Positions 44,872 through 55,395 of a DNA stretch of 64,000 nt are shown here, piece by piece (position 1 is the first letter of the stretch; the number at the start of each line of letters is the position of its first letter). The notes under the pieces are model-generated. The model saw only the letters and a program-made list of their open reading frames with translations. It made no database searches and had not been told where the DNA came from. This DNA comes from an uncultured Lachnospiraceae bacterium (GTDB lineage Bacteria; Bacillota; Clostridia; Lachnospirales; Lachnospiraceae). The translations under genes and the position numbers were made by a program. Location: NCBI GenBank assembly GCA_900315945.1, contig ONAZ01000005.1:1-64000 (forward strand), written 5' to 3'.

Positions 44872-44904
44872 ACAATAAGTCCGTCTTTACGACGGACTTA
44901 TTGT
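44872..44904. terminator. Hairpin after the Fe-S/FAD oxidoreductase gene
   Basis: A 14-bp stem (ACAATAAGTCCGTC with its complement; 44872-44885 and 44891-44904) has a five-base loop. It lies just past the stop of the leftward oxidoreductase gene. The T-tract is weak, but the strong stem suggests a terminator. Confidence 0.75.
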
Positions 44905-44928
44905 AAGTGTAAATTATTCTACTTGTGT

Positions 44929-47736
44929 CTATTTAAACATTACTTTAATTCTCTGTTTAAATCCATTTGGAAGAATATACTTAAGCTTATCTTCTGACTT
45001 TCTCATTGTTGAGCATTCTGGTCTGTCACGATGTAAGTGAATTGCATCAAACTCGCAACGTGTAGTACATAGACCACAACCAACACATTGATTCTCATCA
45101 ACGATTGTAGCACCACATGAAAGACAACGAGCTGTCTCTTTCTTAACCTGCTCTTCTGTAAATACTTCCTTAGCATCTCTAAATGACATCTTGTCAACGT
45201 CTTTCTTAACGCCAGGAGTATTTCTTCCACCCTGATCATATCCTTCAGGAAGTTGGAAATCATCCTTATCAAATTCAATATAATGATGAGGTTGACGTCC
45301 AATTGTAAGGCTTGAATGAGGTTGTACAAATCTATGGATAGAGATTGCACCTTCTTTACCACATGCAATAGCATCGATTGCAAATCTTGGTCCATAGAAC
45401 ATATCTCCACCAACGAAGATATCTGGTACTGTAGTCTGGAATGTAACCTTATCAGCAACAGGTGCTGGACCTCTGAACTCTACGTCCTCGCCTTCTAATA
45501 GGTTGCCCCATTCTGTACATTGTCCTACAGAAAGAAGTACATTTGAACATTCAATTGTCATAGTGTCATTCTCATCATACTTAGGATCGAAACGTCCTTC
45601 AGCATTCTTAACCTGAGTACACTTCTTAAATACAATGCCTGTAACCTTACCATTCTCTGTAAGAATTTCCTTAGGTCCCCAGCCACCTTGAAGTTCAATT
45701 CCTTCTGATTCAGCAATCTCAATTTCTTCAGGAAGTGCTGGCATAATATCACGAGTCTCAAGAGAAACCTGTGTTACCTTAGAAGCACCACAACGTACTG
45801 CTGTTCTTGATACGTCGATAGCTACGTTACCACCACCGATAACTACTGTATCACCACTAATCTTGTATGATTCATCATCTGTAACAACATGAAGAAGATC
45901 AACACCCTTCATTACACCTTCTGCATCTTCACCAGGAACGCCTATTCCACGTCCACCTTGGCATCCGATTGCAATGTAGAATGCTTTATATCCTTGCTTT
46001 CTAAGTTCAGCAAGTGTAATATCTTTACCTACTTCAACTCCAAGCTTAATGTCAACACCCATTTCACGAAGTACGTCAACTTCAGCTTCAACGATTTCAG
46101 ATTCCATTACGAATGAAGGAATACCATATGTAACCATTCCACCTGGCTTCTTATTCTTCTCGAATAATGTTGGCTTATATCCCTTCTCAGCTAAGTAGTA
46201 AGCACAAGAAATACCAGCAGGACCAGCTCCGATTACAGCAATCTTCTCATCGAAAGCGCCTTTAACCTTAGGAATAACCTTCTTAGGTACAAATCTTGTC
46301 TCAGCATTAAGATCTCGCATAGCAATAAACTTCTTAACTTCATCAATTGCTATAGCTTCATCAACTGTACCTCTTGTACAAGCATCTTCACAACGACGGT
46401 TACATACATGACCGCATACTGCTGGAAGAGGATTGTTCTTCTTAATAAGCTCTAATGCCTTAGTATATTCACCCTGTGCAGCAAGTTTTAAATATCCCTG
46501 AATAGCAATATGTGCAGGACAAGCTGTCTTACATGGAGCTGTACCAGTTTCATGTGTCTCAATACGATTAGTATCTCTGTAATCCCAGTTCCAATCAGCT
46601 TCACTCCACTTCTTGTCAGTTGGAAGTGGTTGCTTAGGATATTGTACCTCTGTACCATCCTTCTTACATAACTTCTGACCAAGAGTAAGTGCTCCAGCTG
46701 GACATACCTCCACGCATCGTGCACAAGCAACACACTTCTGCTTCTCAACATGTGCAACATAAGCAGATCTACTCATATTAGGAGTATTGAATAGCTGTGA
46801 TGTACGAAGAGCATAACATACATTTACATTACAGTTACAGATAGCAAAAATCTTGTCTTCACCATCAATATTAGTAATCTGATGTACGAAGCCGTTCTCT
46901 TCACCCTTCTTAAATATCTCAAGAGCTTCCTCTTTAGTAATATAACGTCCGCCTTTGCCAGTCTCAACAACATATTCAGCCATGTCACCTACTGCAACAC
47001 ACCAATCATTGAAATCATCAGCACAACCTTCATCGTATGTCATTCTTGAACGACGGCATGAACAAGGTGATGCAGCGTATCTACCTTCGTATTTGTCTAA
47101 CCAGTGAGAAATGTGCTCGATAGGAATAGAAGACTCATTCATATCTACTTCCTTCTCAACTGCGATAACGTGCATACCAATTCCAGCTCCTCCTGGAGGT
47201 ACCATATGTGTAAGTCCCTCTAGTGGAAGTCTTGTCATATGTTCAAAGAACATACCAAGTTCAGGACGCTTAGCAATCATATCCTGATTCATGTTAGAGA
47301 ACTCAGCTGAACCAGGTACATACATAGGAAGTACCCATCTCTTCTCGTGATTAGGATTAGGCCACTTTGGATCAAGATCCTCGTAATTCCATTCTACAAT
47401 TCCTGAGTAAGAGATTTTCTCTAATTTCTCTGTTAATTCCTCATCTGATAATCCAGAACTTGCTTTTAATTCTGCAAATGTTCTTGGATGACGAATCTCT
47501 TTAAAATTGTCAATAATCCACTTTGCCAAATCATCATCATCTTCAACAAGTGCCTTTACTGCCCAATATTCTGGATCGTCCTTTGTAACCTTTTGTAGAC
47601 CAAGCTTAATCTTAGCACGGTCAGTAATAATCTTACCAAGTTTTGCAACATTAGGTAACATTGGTCCACTAACATCAGCACAATCTGGACGTAGCGGATA
47701 GTTAGGATTTGTTCCCTGCGCTGTCTTTGCTGCCAT
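44929..47736 (-). CDS. Large Fe-S/FAD NAD(P)H oxidoreductase (GltD-like, multi-domain)
   Basis: This 935-residue flavoprotein has an unusual N-terminal region (about 1-330) with cysteine clusters (ASPCSCRRSRM, ICNCNVNVC). A ferredoxin segment, CVACARCVEVCPAGAL, follows, then a GltD-type Fe-S domain (CKTACPAHIAIQGYL; CGHVCNRRCEDACTRG). Next are the FAD site (VIGAGPAGISCAYYLAEKG) and the NAD(P) site (VVIGGGNVAIDVSRTA). A final C-terminal pair of ferredoxin motifs (CLSCGA; CVGCGLCTTRCEF) completes it. It should shuttle electrons between NAD(P)H and ferredoxin-like partners. The exact reaction is unknown. It is transcribed alone, from a good promoter. Confidence 0.88.
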   Translation of the reverse strand: MAAKTAQGTNPNYPLRPDCADVSGPMLPNVAKLGKIITDRAKIKLGLQKVTKDDPEYWAVKALVEDDDDLAKWIIDNFKEIRHPRTFAELKASSGLSDEELTEKLEKISYSGIVEWNYEDLDPKWPNPNHEKRWVLPMYVPGSAEFSNMNQDMIAKRPELGMFFEHMTRLPLEGLTHMVPPGGAGIGMHVIAVEKEVDMNESSIPIEHISHWLDKYEGRYAASPCSCRRSRMTYDEGCADDFNDWCVAVGDMAEYVVETGKGGRYITKEEALEIFKKGEENGFVHQITNIDGEDKIFAICNCNVNVCYALRTSQLFNTPNMSRSAYVAHVEKQKCVACARCVEVCPAGALTLGQKLCKKDGTEVQYPKQPLPTDKKWSEADWNWDYRDTNRIETHETGTAPCKTACPAHIAIQGYLKLAAQGEYTKALELIKKNNPLPAVCGHVCNRRCEDACTRGTVDEAIAIDEVKKFIAMRDLNAETRFVPKKVIPKVKGAFDEKIAVIGAGPAGISCAYYLAEKGYKPTLFEKNKKPGGMVTYGIPSFVMESEIVEAEVDVLREMGVDIKLGVEVGKDITLAELRKQGYKAFYIAIGCQGGRGIGVPGEDAEGVMKGVDLLHVVTDDESYKISGDTVVIGGGNVAIDVSRTAVRCGASKVTQVSLETRDIMPALPEEIEIAESEGIELQGGWGPKEILTENGKVTGIVFKKCTQVKNAEGRFDPKYDENDTMTIECSNVLLSVGQCTEWGNLLEGEDVEFRGPAPVADKVTFQTTVPDIFVGGDMFYGPRFAIDAIACGKEGAISIHRFVQPHSSLTIGRQPHHYIEFDKDDFQLPEGYDQGGRNTPGVKKDVDKMSFRDAKEVFTEEQVKKETARCLSCGATIVDENQCVGCGLCTTRCEFDAIHLHRDRPECSTMRKSEDKLKYILPNGFKQRIKVMFK

Positions 47737-47816
47737 AAATAAATACCTCTCTCTTTCCTTTATTAACTTTTTACCATCCTTAGTTACTTCACAAGCGCGT
47801 AATAACTCTTAGTATC

Positions 47817-47845
47817 ATTATACGAAAGCTGTCGTCAAATTGCAA
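47817..47845 (-). promoter_or_regulatory. Promoter of the Fe-S/FAD oxidoreductase gene
   Basis: The minus strand has TTGCAA (47840-47845), 17 bases, and a perfect TATAAT (47817-47822), about 80 bases before the start codon. Confidence 0.85.
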
Positions 47846-47910
47846 TAGAATAAAAGCAGATTGTTATTTTTTTCACAAAAATTACATAATCTCTGCTATC
47901 ATCCATTGAT

Positions 47911-49443
47911 TTATTTAAGAAAATACATGATTTCTTCAGCTTTATCAATAATTGTCATACAAGTTAACTGTTCTAATTCTTCTCTAGGTCTAAAGCCCCA
48001 ACTAACTAGAAGACAATCCATTCCTGCGCATTCTGCAGTAAGAGAATCCACGCCAGAATCGCCTACATACAGGACATCTTCGGCTTTAAGCTCCAGATCA
48101 ATCTGGTTAAGGGCTGCATATACACTATCCTTTGCAGGCTTTTTAGCCCTTACCATATTGTCCCCTGCATAACTTACTATATAATCTTTGAAGAAATGTT
48201 CTATAATCTGGCCAACAGCCCCTTCTTCCTTATTACTAACAATTCCTACAGGTATACCTAGTTCCTTACACTTCTTAAGTACATCCATCATTCCAGGATA
48301 TACAGTTGAATATACATACAAATGATCTAGGTAGTATTTTAAGAATAAGGCAAATTCTTCTTCAAAAGTCTCACATTCTTCACCGCCTGGTACAGAACGA
48401 ATCATAAGATTTCTTATTCCATTTCCAACAATATTTCGCACTTCATCAACAGTTAAATTAGGCTGATTGTACTGTGTCAAACTATAGTTAACTGCAGCTG
48501 TAAGGTCTTCTATTGTATCAAGAAGAGTTCCATCAAGATCAAGAACTAATGCCTTATACTTATCAATAATGGCCTCTCTTTTAGCAATTCCTGAAGAACA
48601 TGCCGTTGCACTTCCACATCTTAGTGCCATATAGAAAGACTTTTTCATGTCTTTACTTTCCAAATATTTATATAGAAAGCCTGCAACAAGAGAATCTCCT
48701 GCTCCTGTAGTATTGACAATGTCACCTCTAGGAGACTGGCAAGTCATTACTTCCCCATCTTCTGTAAGCATTACACCACCGTGAGGTCCAAGACTTACTA
48801 TGACATTCTTGGCTCCCATATCCTGCAATTTAGACGCATATTTAAGAATTTCTTCGTCTGTTCTGATGTTAACTCCAAACAAATTGCGAAGTTCTTCAAC
48901 ATTAGGCTTTACAAGAAATGGTTTCGCACTAAGTGATGCTTCAAGAAGTCCCCCTGCAGCATCAACAACTACTTTTGTTTCTTTATGTGGCAAATGTTCT
49001 ATTATATCTTTGTATACATTCTTCCCAAGGCTCCTTGGGGCAGAACCAGCAAGCACTAGTACATCTTCTTTACCTACGGCTTGAAGCTTGTCATAAAGTT
49101 CTTCAAGATACTCGCTTTTCATTGCAGGCCCATCACCATTAATCTGGGTCTCCTTATTGCCTGTAACCTTAATATTGATTCTACTGCTACCTTCACAAGA
49201 AATAAAATCACAATTTACTTTTTCCTCTTTAAGAAGTCTCTCGATTTCTTCACCAGTAAAACCTGCTTTAAATCCAAGAGCTGTAGTCTTCTCTCCAAGT
49301 CTACTAAGAAGTATTGATACATTAATACCTTTTCCACCAGGAAATATCTCTTCGCCTGATGTTCTATTAATTTCACCCACCTGCAAATCTTTAATCTTGA
49401 TATAATAATCAAGAGATGGGTTAAGTGTAATTGTATATACCAT
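47911..49443 (-). CDS. Fused 1-phosphofructokinase (PfkB) and HAD phosphatase
   Basis: Residues 1-290 are a PfkB-family kinase of the 1-phosphofructokinase/tagatose-6-phosphate kinase type: MVYTITLNPSLDYYIKIKDL, FPGGKGINVSILLSRLG, and the catalytic loop NTTGAGDSLVAGF (Asp250). Residues about 296-510 are a HAD hydrolase of the phosphoglycolate-phosphatase type: LVLDLDGTLLDT, VGIVSNKEEGAV and LYVGDSGVDSLTA. The frame is continuous, with no stop or frameshift between them. The kinase should phosphorylate fructose 1-phosphate or a related sugar phosphate. The fused phosphatase may remove a related or damaged product. No fructose PTS gene is nearby. Confidence 0.9.
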   Translation of the reverse strand: MVYTITLNPSLDYYIKIKDLQVGEINRTSGEEIFPGGKGINVSILLSRLGEKTTALGFKAGFTGEEIERLLKEEKVNCDFISCEGSSRINIKVTGNKETQINGDGPAMKSEYLEELYDKLQAVGKEDVLVLAGSAPRSLGKNVYKDIIEHLPHKETKVVVDAAGGLLEASLSAKPFLVKPNVEELRNLFGVNIRTDEEILKYASKLQDMGAKNVIVSLGPHGGVMLTEDGEVMTCQSPRGDIVNTTGAGDSLVAGFLYKYLESKDMKKSFYMALRCGSATACSSGIAKREAIIDKYKALVLDLDGTLLDTIEDLTAAVNYSLTQYNQPNLTVDEVRNIVGNGIRNLMIRSVPGGEECETFEEEFALFLKYYLDHLYVYSTVYPGMMDVLKKCKELGIPVGIVSNKEEGAVGQIIEHFFKDYIVSYAGDNMVRAKKPAKDSVYAALNQIDLELKAEDVLYVGDSGVDSLTAECAGMDCLLVSWGFRPREELEQLTCMTIIDKAEEIMYFLK

Positions 49444-49454
49444 ATTATATCCTT

Positions 49455-50939
49455 TTATTTCTCAGCAATAGCTTGTAATTTCTGAATGCTTGCAAGAATC
49501 TCGCTTAAGTATTCGCTTACTTCTCTAGTTCCATCAAGAGATTGCTTTGTAACATTCATAGTATTCTCGCTATTGGCCGTAAGCTCTTCTGTATATGCAC
49601 TAGTATTAGAAATTGAACCTGCGATTTCAGAATTATTCTTGTTAATATTACCAAGGAATTCTGTCTGCTTTCTTACAGCTTCATTCATTGTATTAATATT
49701 GTCATCAATTGTCTTAAACTGTTCATCTGTCTGAGTAACAAGTTCATTCTGTCTAGCACTAACTTCATCTAAGTTAGATACAGCATCGTTAACAAGGCCT
49801 GCTTCGTCAGCCAAAGTCTCTAGTATTCCATTAATCTTCTCTGTTGCATTACTTGTATCTCCAGATAACTTCTGTATCTCACCGGCAACGACTGCAAATC
49901 CTTTACCCTGCTCACCTGCTCTAGCTGCCTCAATGCTGGCATTTAATGATAAGAGGTTTGTCTGATCCGCAATATTTCGGATAATGGAAAGAATCTCTTT
50001 AGCTTCCTGTAAACTTTCTACCAATGTCTCTGTTGCTTCAGATACCTTTTCTTTAGATTCTGCAACAAGTTTCGTACTATCAGATAAGGCATTTACATTA
50101 CCCATACCTTGTTCTGATAATTTATGTGTCTCAGTAAATCTATCCTGAATATCATTACTAATCTCAGTTAATGCATTTAATTTTTCACTTATACCATTAC
50201 TCATTGTAAGCTGATCTTGTATAGTATCTGCAACATCACTTGTACCAGATGCAATTTCTTCAATAGACGACTGAGCAGATTCTGACTGAGATTCAATGGT
50301 CTTTGCTTTAGTATCGATATCTGCAACCCTTTCACTAAGGGCATCTGTTGCTTCCTTAATTGCATCAAGAACTTCTTCTTGTCTCTTAGTCTGTTCTTCA
50401 ATCTGAGCCATTCGCTTCTTGCCAATGTCCTGTGTAATCCTACTAGAAACACAAGCAAGAATACCTACAAGAATTACAGCGAATATCTGAATTTCATAAT
50501 TAGCTATATCATCGGCAGTTAAAGCATGATATACAACAATTCTTACTACTACTGATGCAAGATTTATTACAAAATATGTAATAAAGAATTGTAACAATAT
50601 CTTAAAATCACTATAGGATAGCACTACTGCAAGCATTGGGAACAAATACACAAAGGTTAATGGTGTATCTCCTGTTATAAGAACATATGCAAATAGTATT
50701 GCATATCCATAGGTTGCAAATAAAGCAAACTTTGGACTATCAGGATTTTTCTTATTGAATATAAGCCCCACAACAAATGGAACAAAAGCACATATAAGAA
50801 GTATTGCATAATATACAATAGTTCTTTCCCCTTTAATTACTTCTAGAAGATATGCCGCAGAAATAATGCCTAATGTAACCACCCAGCCAATTAGTGCAAA
50901 ACTATTAATTCTTGCCATATCACTTTTTACTTTCTTCAT
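49455..50939 (-). CDS. Methyl-accepting chemotaxis protein (membrane)
   Basis: The 494-residue chemoreceptor has about six N-terminal membrane helices (to residue 175) and a cytoplasmic signalling domain with tip [20 protein letters not shown] and [16 protein letters not shown]. Like the receptor at 43265-44755, it lacks an outside sensor domain. The ribosome site is GGAGGG. It lies between truA and the PfkB-HAD gene, without a clear sigma-28 promoter in the short gap. Confidence 0.95.
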   Translation of the reverse strand: MKKVKSDMARINSFALIGWVVTLGIISAAYLLEVIKGERTIVYYAILLICAFVPFVVGLIFNKKNPDSPKFALFATYGYAILFAYVLITGDTPLTFVYLFPMLAVVLSYSDFKILLQFFITYFVINLASVVVRIVVYHALTADDIANYEIQIFAVILVGILACVSSRITQDIGKKRMAQIEEQTKRQEEVLDAIKEATDALSERVADIDTKAKTIESQSESAQSSIEEIASGTSDVADTIQDQLTMSNGISEKLNALTEISNDIQDRFTETHKLSEQGMGNVNALSDSTKLVAESKEKVSEATETLVESLQEAKEILSIIRNIADQTNLLSLNASIEAARAGEQGKGFAVVAGEIQKLSGDTSNATEKINGILETLADEAGLVNDAVSNLDEVSARQNELVTQTDEQFKTIDDNINTMNEAVRKQTEFLGNINKNNSEIAGSISNTSAYTEELTANSENTMNVTKQSLDGTREVSEYLSEILASIQKLQAIAEK

Positions 50940-50983
50940 GACTCAACCCTCCTCGTATTATTATTGTTATATTAAATCATGAA

Positions 50984-51736
50984 TTAATAATATACCTTTT
51001 CAAGGCACAATCCTTTAGCGGGTGCTGTCTGCCCCGCCTTTGTCCTGTCTTTGGCCTCTAGTATTTCTTCTATCTCTCTTGGCCTCATCTCACCCTTCCC
51101 AACCATAAGAAGCGTTCCAACTAAGATTCGTACCATATACTGAAGAAAACCTGTTCCTGTAAAATAAATATATATATACCCTTTAGATGTCTTGATATCT
51201 ATGCTTTTAATCTCTCTTACAGTAGATTTCTTCATCTTAGGATTACCACAAAAGCTTTTAAAATCGTGCTCACCTATAAGATAATTGGCAGCCTCTCTCA
51301 TAGCATCAACATCTAACTTTGCATCAATGTATGTATAATACTTTCTATTAAATACCGGTTTTACTTTTCCATTAAATATAGTATAGCAGTAAGTCTTACC
51401 TTTTGCATTATATCTTGCGTGAAATCTTTCAGAAGCTTTTGATACACTTGTAATTGCTATATCATCTGGCAGATATCGATTCATATATTCTAGAATCTCA
51501 TCCTCAGTCATACTAGTATTCATGTGAACGTTAGCAATCATTGCTTTAGCATGAACCCCTGCATCTGTACGTCCTGCTCCTGTGATTTCAATTTCTGTAT
51601 TGCACATACGCGAAAGCACATTTTCAATTTTACCTTGAATCGTTTCTTTATCCGGTTGACGTTCCCATCCAAAGTAACGAGTTCCATCATAACTAATTTT
51701 TAGTTTATAATTATTTTGTGCTAAATTTTCAGCCAT
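50984..51736 (-). CDS. truA: tRNA pseudouridine(38-40) synthase TruA
   Basis: TruA makes pseudouridine at positions 38-40 of tRNA anticodon stems. The protein has the family N-terminus NYKLKISYDGTRYFGWERQP and the catalytic TGAGRTDAGVHA (the aspartate in RTDAG). The C-terminal DFKSFCG and TGFLQYMVRILVG also fit. I place the start at the ATG at 51736 (250 residues); GTG or ATG codons up to 36 bases upstream are possible. No Shine-Dalgarno is visible for any of them, and the predicted -10 box is very close, so the leader must be short. Confidence 0.93.
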   Translation of the reverse strand: MAENLAQNNYKLKISYDGTRYFGWERQPDKETIQGKIENVLSRMCNTEIEITGAGRTDAGVHAKAMIANVHMNTSMTEDEILEYMNRYLPDDIAITSVSKASERFHARYNAKGKTYCYTIFNGKVKPVFNRKYYTYIDAKLDVDAMREAANYLIGEHDFKSFCGNPKMKKSTVREIKSIDIKTSKGYIYIYFTGTGFLQYMVRILVGTLLMVGKGEMRPREIEEILEAKDRTKAGQTAPAKGLCLEKVYY

Positions 51737-51901
51737 ATATCTATTATTGCATTTTTCGAAGAACATTTCCACAAAAATGTCTATTTATTATATATTTTCT
51801 ATACACTCAAGATATGAATTATCTTATATTTGTCGTATTTACTCATTTTTTTCCATTATAATATGTATGATTTAACAAAATACCATTACAAAGGATTAAT
51901 T

Positions 51902-53308
51902 ATGAGCTCATCACAAAATAATATTAAAGAAAATCCCTTAGGCTTTGAATCTGTTGGAATATTAATAAGAAAATTCGCCATTCCAAGCATTATCGCAATG
52001 CTTGTGACCTCCCTATATAACATTGTTGACCAGATATTTATTGGTCAATGCGTTGGAGAACTGGGAAATGCTGCTACTAATATTGTATTCCCATTAACAA
52101 TGTGCTGTATTAGCATCGCTCTTCTCTTTGGTATAGGCGGTTCCTCAGCATTTAATTTATCACAAGGCAGAGGCGATAATGATAAAGCTCCATATTTCGT
52201 AGGAACAGCCGCAACAATGATGGTATTAATAGGACTAATTCTTGGATTAGTATGTATTTTTTTCACTGAACCAATACTAAGATTCTTAGGTTCTCCAGAT
52301 TCAGTGCTAGAACATGCCAAACCATATCTTTCTATAACAGCTATTGGATTTCCTGCACTTATTCTTCAGGCAGGAGGCGGACACCTTGTTAGAGCTGACG
52401 GAAGCCCAAGAATTACAATGACCATTAATATTGTTGGAGCAGTTATAAATATAATATTAGATGCAATTTTCGTAGTATATCTTGGAATGGGTATGGCCGG
52501 AGCTGCAATTGCAACTGTTATAGGTCAGGTTATATCATGTCTTATAGTTGTAGTATACTTCTTCCATTTCAAATCGGCAAAACTACAACTAAAGCACTTC
52601 CTTCCAAGAGGCTTCTCCCTAAAGCAAAGCACAGTACTTGGTCTAGCACCTTGTTTTAACCAACTAGCCATGATGGCTACAGCCATTGTATTCAACAACA
52701 GCCTTACTTACTATGGCGCCAAAAGCGAATATGGAGATTCAATCCCGATTGCCGTTGCTGGAATCGTACTAAAATGCGCACAAATTCTCCTTGCAATAAT
52801 TATAGGAATAGCGCAAGGTTTGCAGCCTATCGCAAGCTTTAATTATGGCGCGAAGAATTTCGATAGAGTAAAGAGAGGATATACTATTGCTCTAAAATGG
52901 GGCGCACTTATTTCTATAATAGGATTTCTATTATTCCAGATTTTCCCGGCTGAAATCATTGGTTTCTTCGGAAAAGGCTCAGATCTATATGTTGATTTTG
53001 GAGTTAAATTCTTTAGAATAACTGTATTTATGATGTGCCTAATCTTTATACAACCTATTACATCTAACTTCTTTACAGCAATAGGAAAACCTAAGAAGGG
53101 TGTTTTCTTAAGCCTTACAAGACAGTTTATATTCCTTATGCCCCTCATTCTTATTTTTCCAAGAATATTCGGCTTCGAAGGATTATTATATTGTCAGCCA
53201 ATAGCGGATTTTCTGGCTGCATTAATCTGTGTAATTATGATTGTAAGGGAATTTAAAAAGCCGGAATATTCCGGCTCTGAAAGTTTCTTTATTTTAAAAA
53301 GAAAATAA
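51902..53308 (+). CDS. MATE-family multidrug exporter
   Basis: The 468-residue protein has twelve membrane helices in two homologous halves. The first contains the MATE features FAIPSIIAMLVTSLYNIVDQ and IGQCVGELGNAAT. The second repeats the pattern from GLAPCFNQLAMMATAIVFNN and has QGLQPIASFNYGA, a typical motif. It should extrude drugs or metabolites in exchange for Na+ or H+. The ATG at 51902 follows AAAGGA; an upstream in-frame codon has no ribosome site. It converges with the amylase gene, 14 bases away. Confidence 0.95.
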   Translation: MSSSQNNIKENPLGFESVGILIRKFAIPSIIAMLVTSLYNIVDQIFIGQCVGELGNAATNIVFPLTMCCISIALLFGIGGSSAFNLSQGRGDNDKAPYFVGTAATMMVLIGLILGLVCIFFTEPILRFLGSPDSVLEHAKPYLSITAIGFPALILQAGGGHLVRADGSPRITMTINIVGAVINIILDAIFVVYLGMGMAGAAIATVIGQVISCLIVVVYFFHFKSAKLQLKHFLPRGFSLKQSTVLGLAPCFNQLAMMATAIVFNNSLTYYGAKSEYGDSIPIAVAGIVLKCAQILLAIIIGIAQGLQPIASFNYGAKNFDRVKRGYTIALKWGALISIIGFLLFQIFPAEIIGFFGKGSDLYVDFGVKFFRITVFMMCLIFIQPITSNFFTAIGKPKKGVFLSLTRQFIFLMPLILIFPRIFGFEGLLYCQPIADFLAALICVIMIVREFKKPEYSGSESFFILKRK

Positions 53309-53322
53309 ATATAGATTTAATT

Positions 53323-55362
53323 TTATAAATTTTTCTCTAAAAGTACTGCTTGATTTGCTCGTAAATGCATATGCATATAGCCATCATGAACAGCAACTCT
53401 AACTGGCATAATAGAATAGCCATTACTTGTTGTTAGCATAGATACAGTCATCTCGCATTCAAGGGGCACCTCTGCTTTCCATACTGGAATATCAACATCA
53501 ATGTCATGATAGCTTCCATTAACAATTATTACGCATTTCTGTTCTTTATTAAATCGTCCATATGATACATAATCTCTGTCGCATCTAAGGAATACAAATG
53601 CTCCCTTCTTAAGGGCAGAAGATATTTTACGTTCATTTATCATATCTCTATGGAAGTCAATAAGAGCATCATCCACATTATTCCATGGATATGTTCTTCT
53701 ATTATCTGGATCTGTAAAACCGCACACTCCAGCTTCATCACCATAATACAAAGTAGGTGCTCCCGGCCATGTCATTTGCATAAGAACTGCAGCTTTAAGT
53801 ATTCCTTTATCCACATTTTCAGAGGCTGCTTCACTACCTAATTCTGCTACTCTACCAACCTTATGATTAGTTCTTGTCAAGAATCTTGAATGATCATGAT
53901 TAGATAACTGATTCATTGAAGAATACAAGGAAGGAGTAAGGAATTTCGTCATAAAATGCCTCATAGATGCTTCAAATCTTGCACCGTCTCCTATAGCTCC
54001 TTCATCAAAGGAATCTGAATGCTTCTCCATTCCTGTAAGGAAATATGACACAGGCTCCATGAAAGCATCATAATTCATTATAGTATCCCACTGATCTCCA
54101 CTAAGCCAGGCTGATGCATCCCCATAATGCTCTGCAAGTATTACAGCATTAGGATTAGCGCTCTTAACCTCCTGTCTGAAGCGTCTCCAGAACCAGTGAT
54201 TAAATTCCTCGCTATGACCCAAGTCTGCTGCCACATCAAGACGCCAGCCGTCGCAATGGTATGGTGCAGAAACCCATTTTTTACCTATTTCAAATATATA
54301 ATTGCATAATTTCTCTGAATTCTCATAATTAAGCTTTGGAAGGGTATCATGGCCCCACCATCCATCGTAATGACTATTATATGGCCATTTATCAGGCTCA
54401 TTCTCGTTAAAGTCAAAGAATTCTCTGTATGGACTATTAGCATCTATAAAAGCACCTTTATCATAGTAAGGCTGATACTCATATATTCTCTCTTTATCCA
54501 TCCATTTATTAAAAGAGCCACAATGATTAAATACACCGTCTAAAATCACTCTAATGCCGTTCTCATGAGCCTCGCTTACAAATCTGGCAAAGAATTCGTT
54601 AGAAGCCTCAAGATTAGCCTTATTGGTAACCCTAGATATATATCTGCTTGCCTTTGTATTGTCTGCTTCTCCATTCTCAAGAAGTCTACCCTCATCCACG
54701 ACTATTTTGCCGTAATGTGGGTCAATATAGTCATAATCCTGGGTATCATATTTATGATTAGATGGAGACACAAATAGAGGATTAAAATATATAACCTCAA
54801 CACCTATACTCTTAAGATAATGTAATTTCTCTCTAACTCCTTCTAAATCTCCACCGTAGAACTTACACACATCGAAACTATCAGGGTTCTTATTCCAGTC
54901 TTCTACCTTAGTAGATGGCATAGAAATATAATAATACTCACCTGACTCAACGTCATTAGATGGATCTCCGTTATTAAAACGATCCACAAGTATCTGATAC
55001 ATTACTGCACCTTTAACCCATTCAGGAGTATCAAAGCCAGGAACTATCATAAAAGCATATTCCCAACGAATATTATCACATACACTGTATCTATCAAGGA
55101 ATACTTTCTCATTACCCTGTTCAATCTGGAAAATGTACTTAAAAGGCTTACTTCCAACCTGAACATTTACTCGATAGTAATCGAATACGTCTCCTGCTTC
55201 ATCAAGATCCATAGGAAGCTTGTAATCCGGAGTGCATAGAACAACTTTCGCAGGTTGACCATGCTTAACTCTAACTCTTATCTTGACCCTATCATTCTCT
55301 TTTGGCTCCCAGGGATTCCTATATTCTATTGTTCCATCGCTAAATATAGCTTCTCTGTTCAT
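53323..55362 (-). CDS. Intracellular GH13 alpha-glucan hydrolase (neopullulanase-like)
   Basis: The 679-residue enzyme has an N-terminal CBM34-type beta domain (about 1-110) and a GH13 barrel. The four conserved regions are seen: DGVFNH (275-280), GWRLDVAADL with the nucleophile Asp376, LAEHYG with the acid Glu411, and LSNHD with Asp490. A C-terminal beta domain follows. It has no signal peptide, so it acts on maltodextrins or glycogen inside the cell, consistent with the nearby glycogen genes. Cyclomaltodextrinase or maltogenic amylase activity is also possible. Confidence 0.93.
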   Translation of the reverse strand: MNREAIFSDGTIEYRNPWEPKENDRVKIRVRVKHGQPAKVVLCTPDYKLPMDLDEAGDVFDYYRVNVQVGSKPFKYIFQIEQGNEKVFLDRYSVCDNIRWEYAFMIVPGFDTPEWVKGAVMYQILVDRFNNGDPSNDVESGEYYYISMPSTKVEDWNKNPDSFDVCKFYGGDLEGVREKLHYLKSIGVEVIYFNPLFVSPSNHKYDTQDYDYIDPHYGKIVVDEGRLLENGEADNTKASRYISRVTNKANLEASNEFFARFVSEAHENGIRVILDGVFNHCGSFNKWMDKERIYEYQPYYDKGAFIDANSPYREFFDFNENEPDKWPYNSHYDGWWGHDTLPKLNYENSEKLCNYIFEIGKKWVSAPYHCDGWRLDVAADLGHSEEFNHWFWRRFRQEVKSANPNAVILAEHYGDASAWLSGDQWDTIMNYDAFMEPVSYFLTGMEKHSDSFDEGAIGDGARFEASMRHFMTKFLTPSLYSSMNQLSNHDHSRFLTRTNHKVGRVAELGSEAASENVDKGILKAAVLMQMTWPGAPTLYYGDEAGVCGFTDPDNRRTYPWNNVDDALIDFHRDMINERKISSALKKGAFVFLRCDRDYVSYGRFNKEQKCVIIVNGSYHDIDVDIPVWKAEVPLECEMTVSMLTTSNGYSIMPVRVAVHDGYMHMHLRANQAVLLEKNL

Positions 55363-55395
55363 CTAGACTCCTATCCAATCCAATACCCAATGAGT

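Noticed and set aside
45003-45458. 151-codon open frame overlapping the oxidoreductase gene on the same strand
   Set aside because: It is an out-of-frame reading of the 935-residue gene, rich in V, L, R and Q as expected for a frame shadow.
53260-53300. Hairpin AGCCGGAAT/ATTCCGGCT at the end of the MATE gene as a terminator
   Set aside because: It lies within the coding region and is not followed by a T-tract close enough; at most it contributes to mRNA 3'-end stability.
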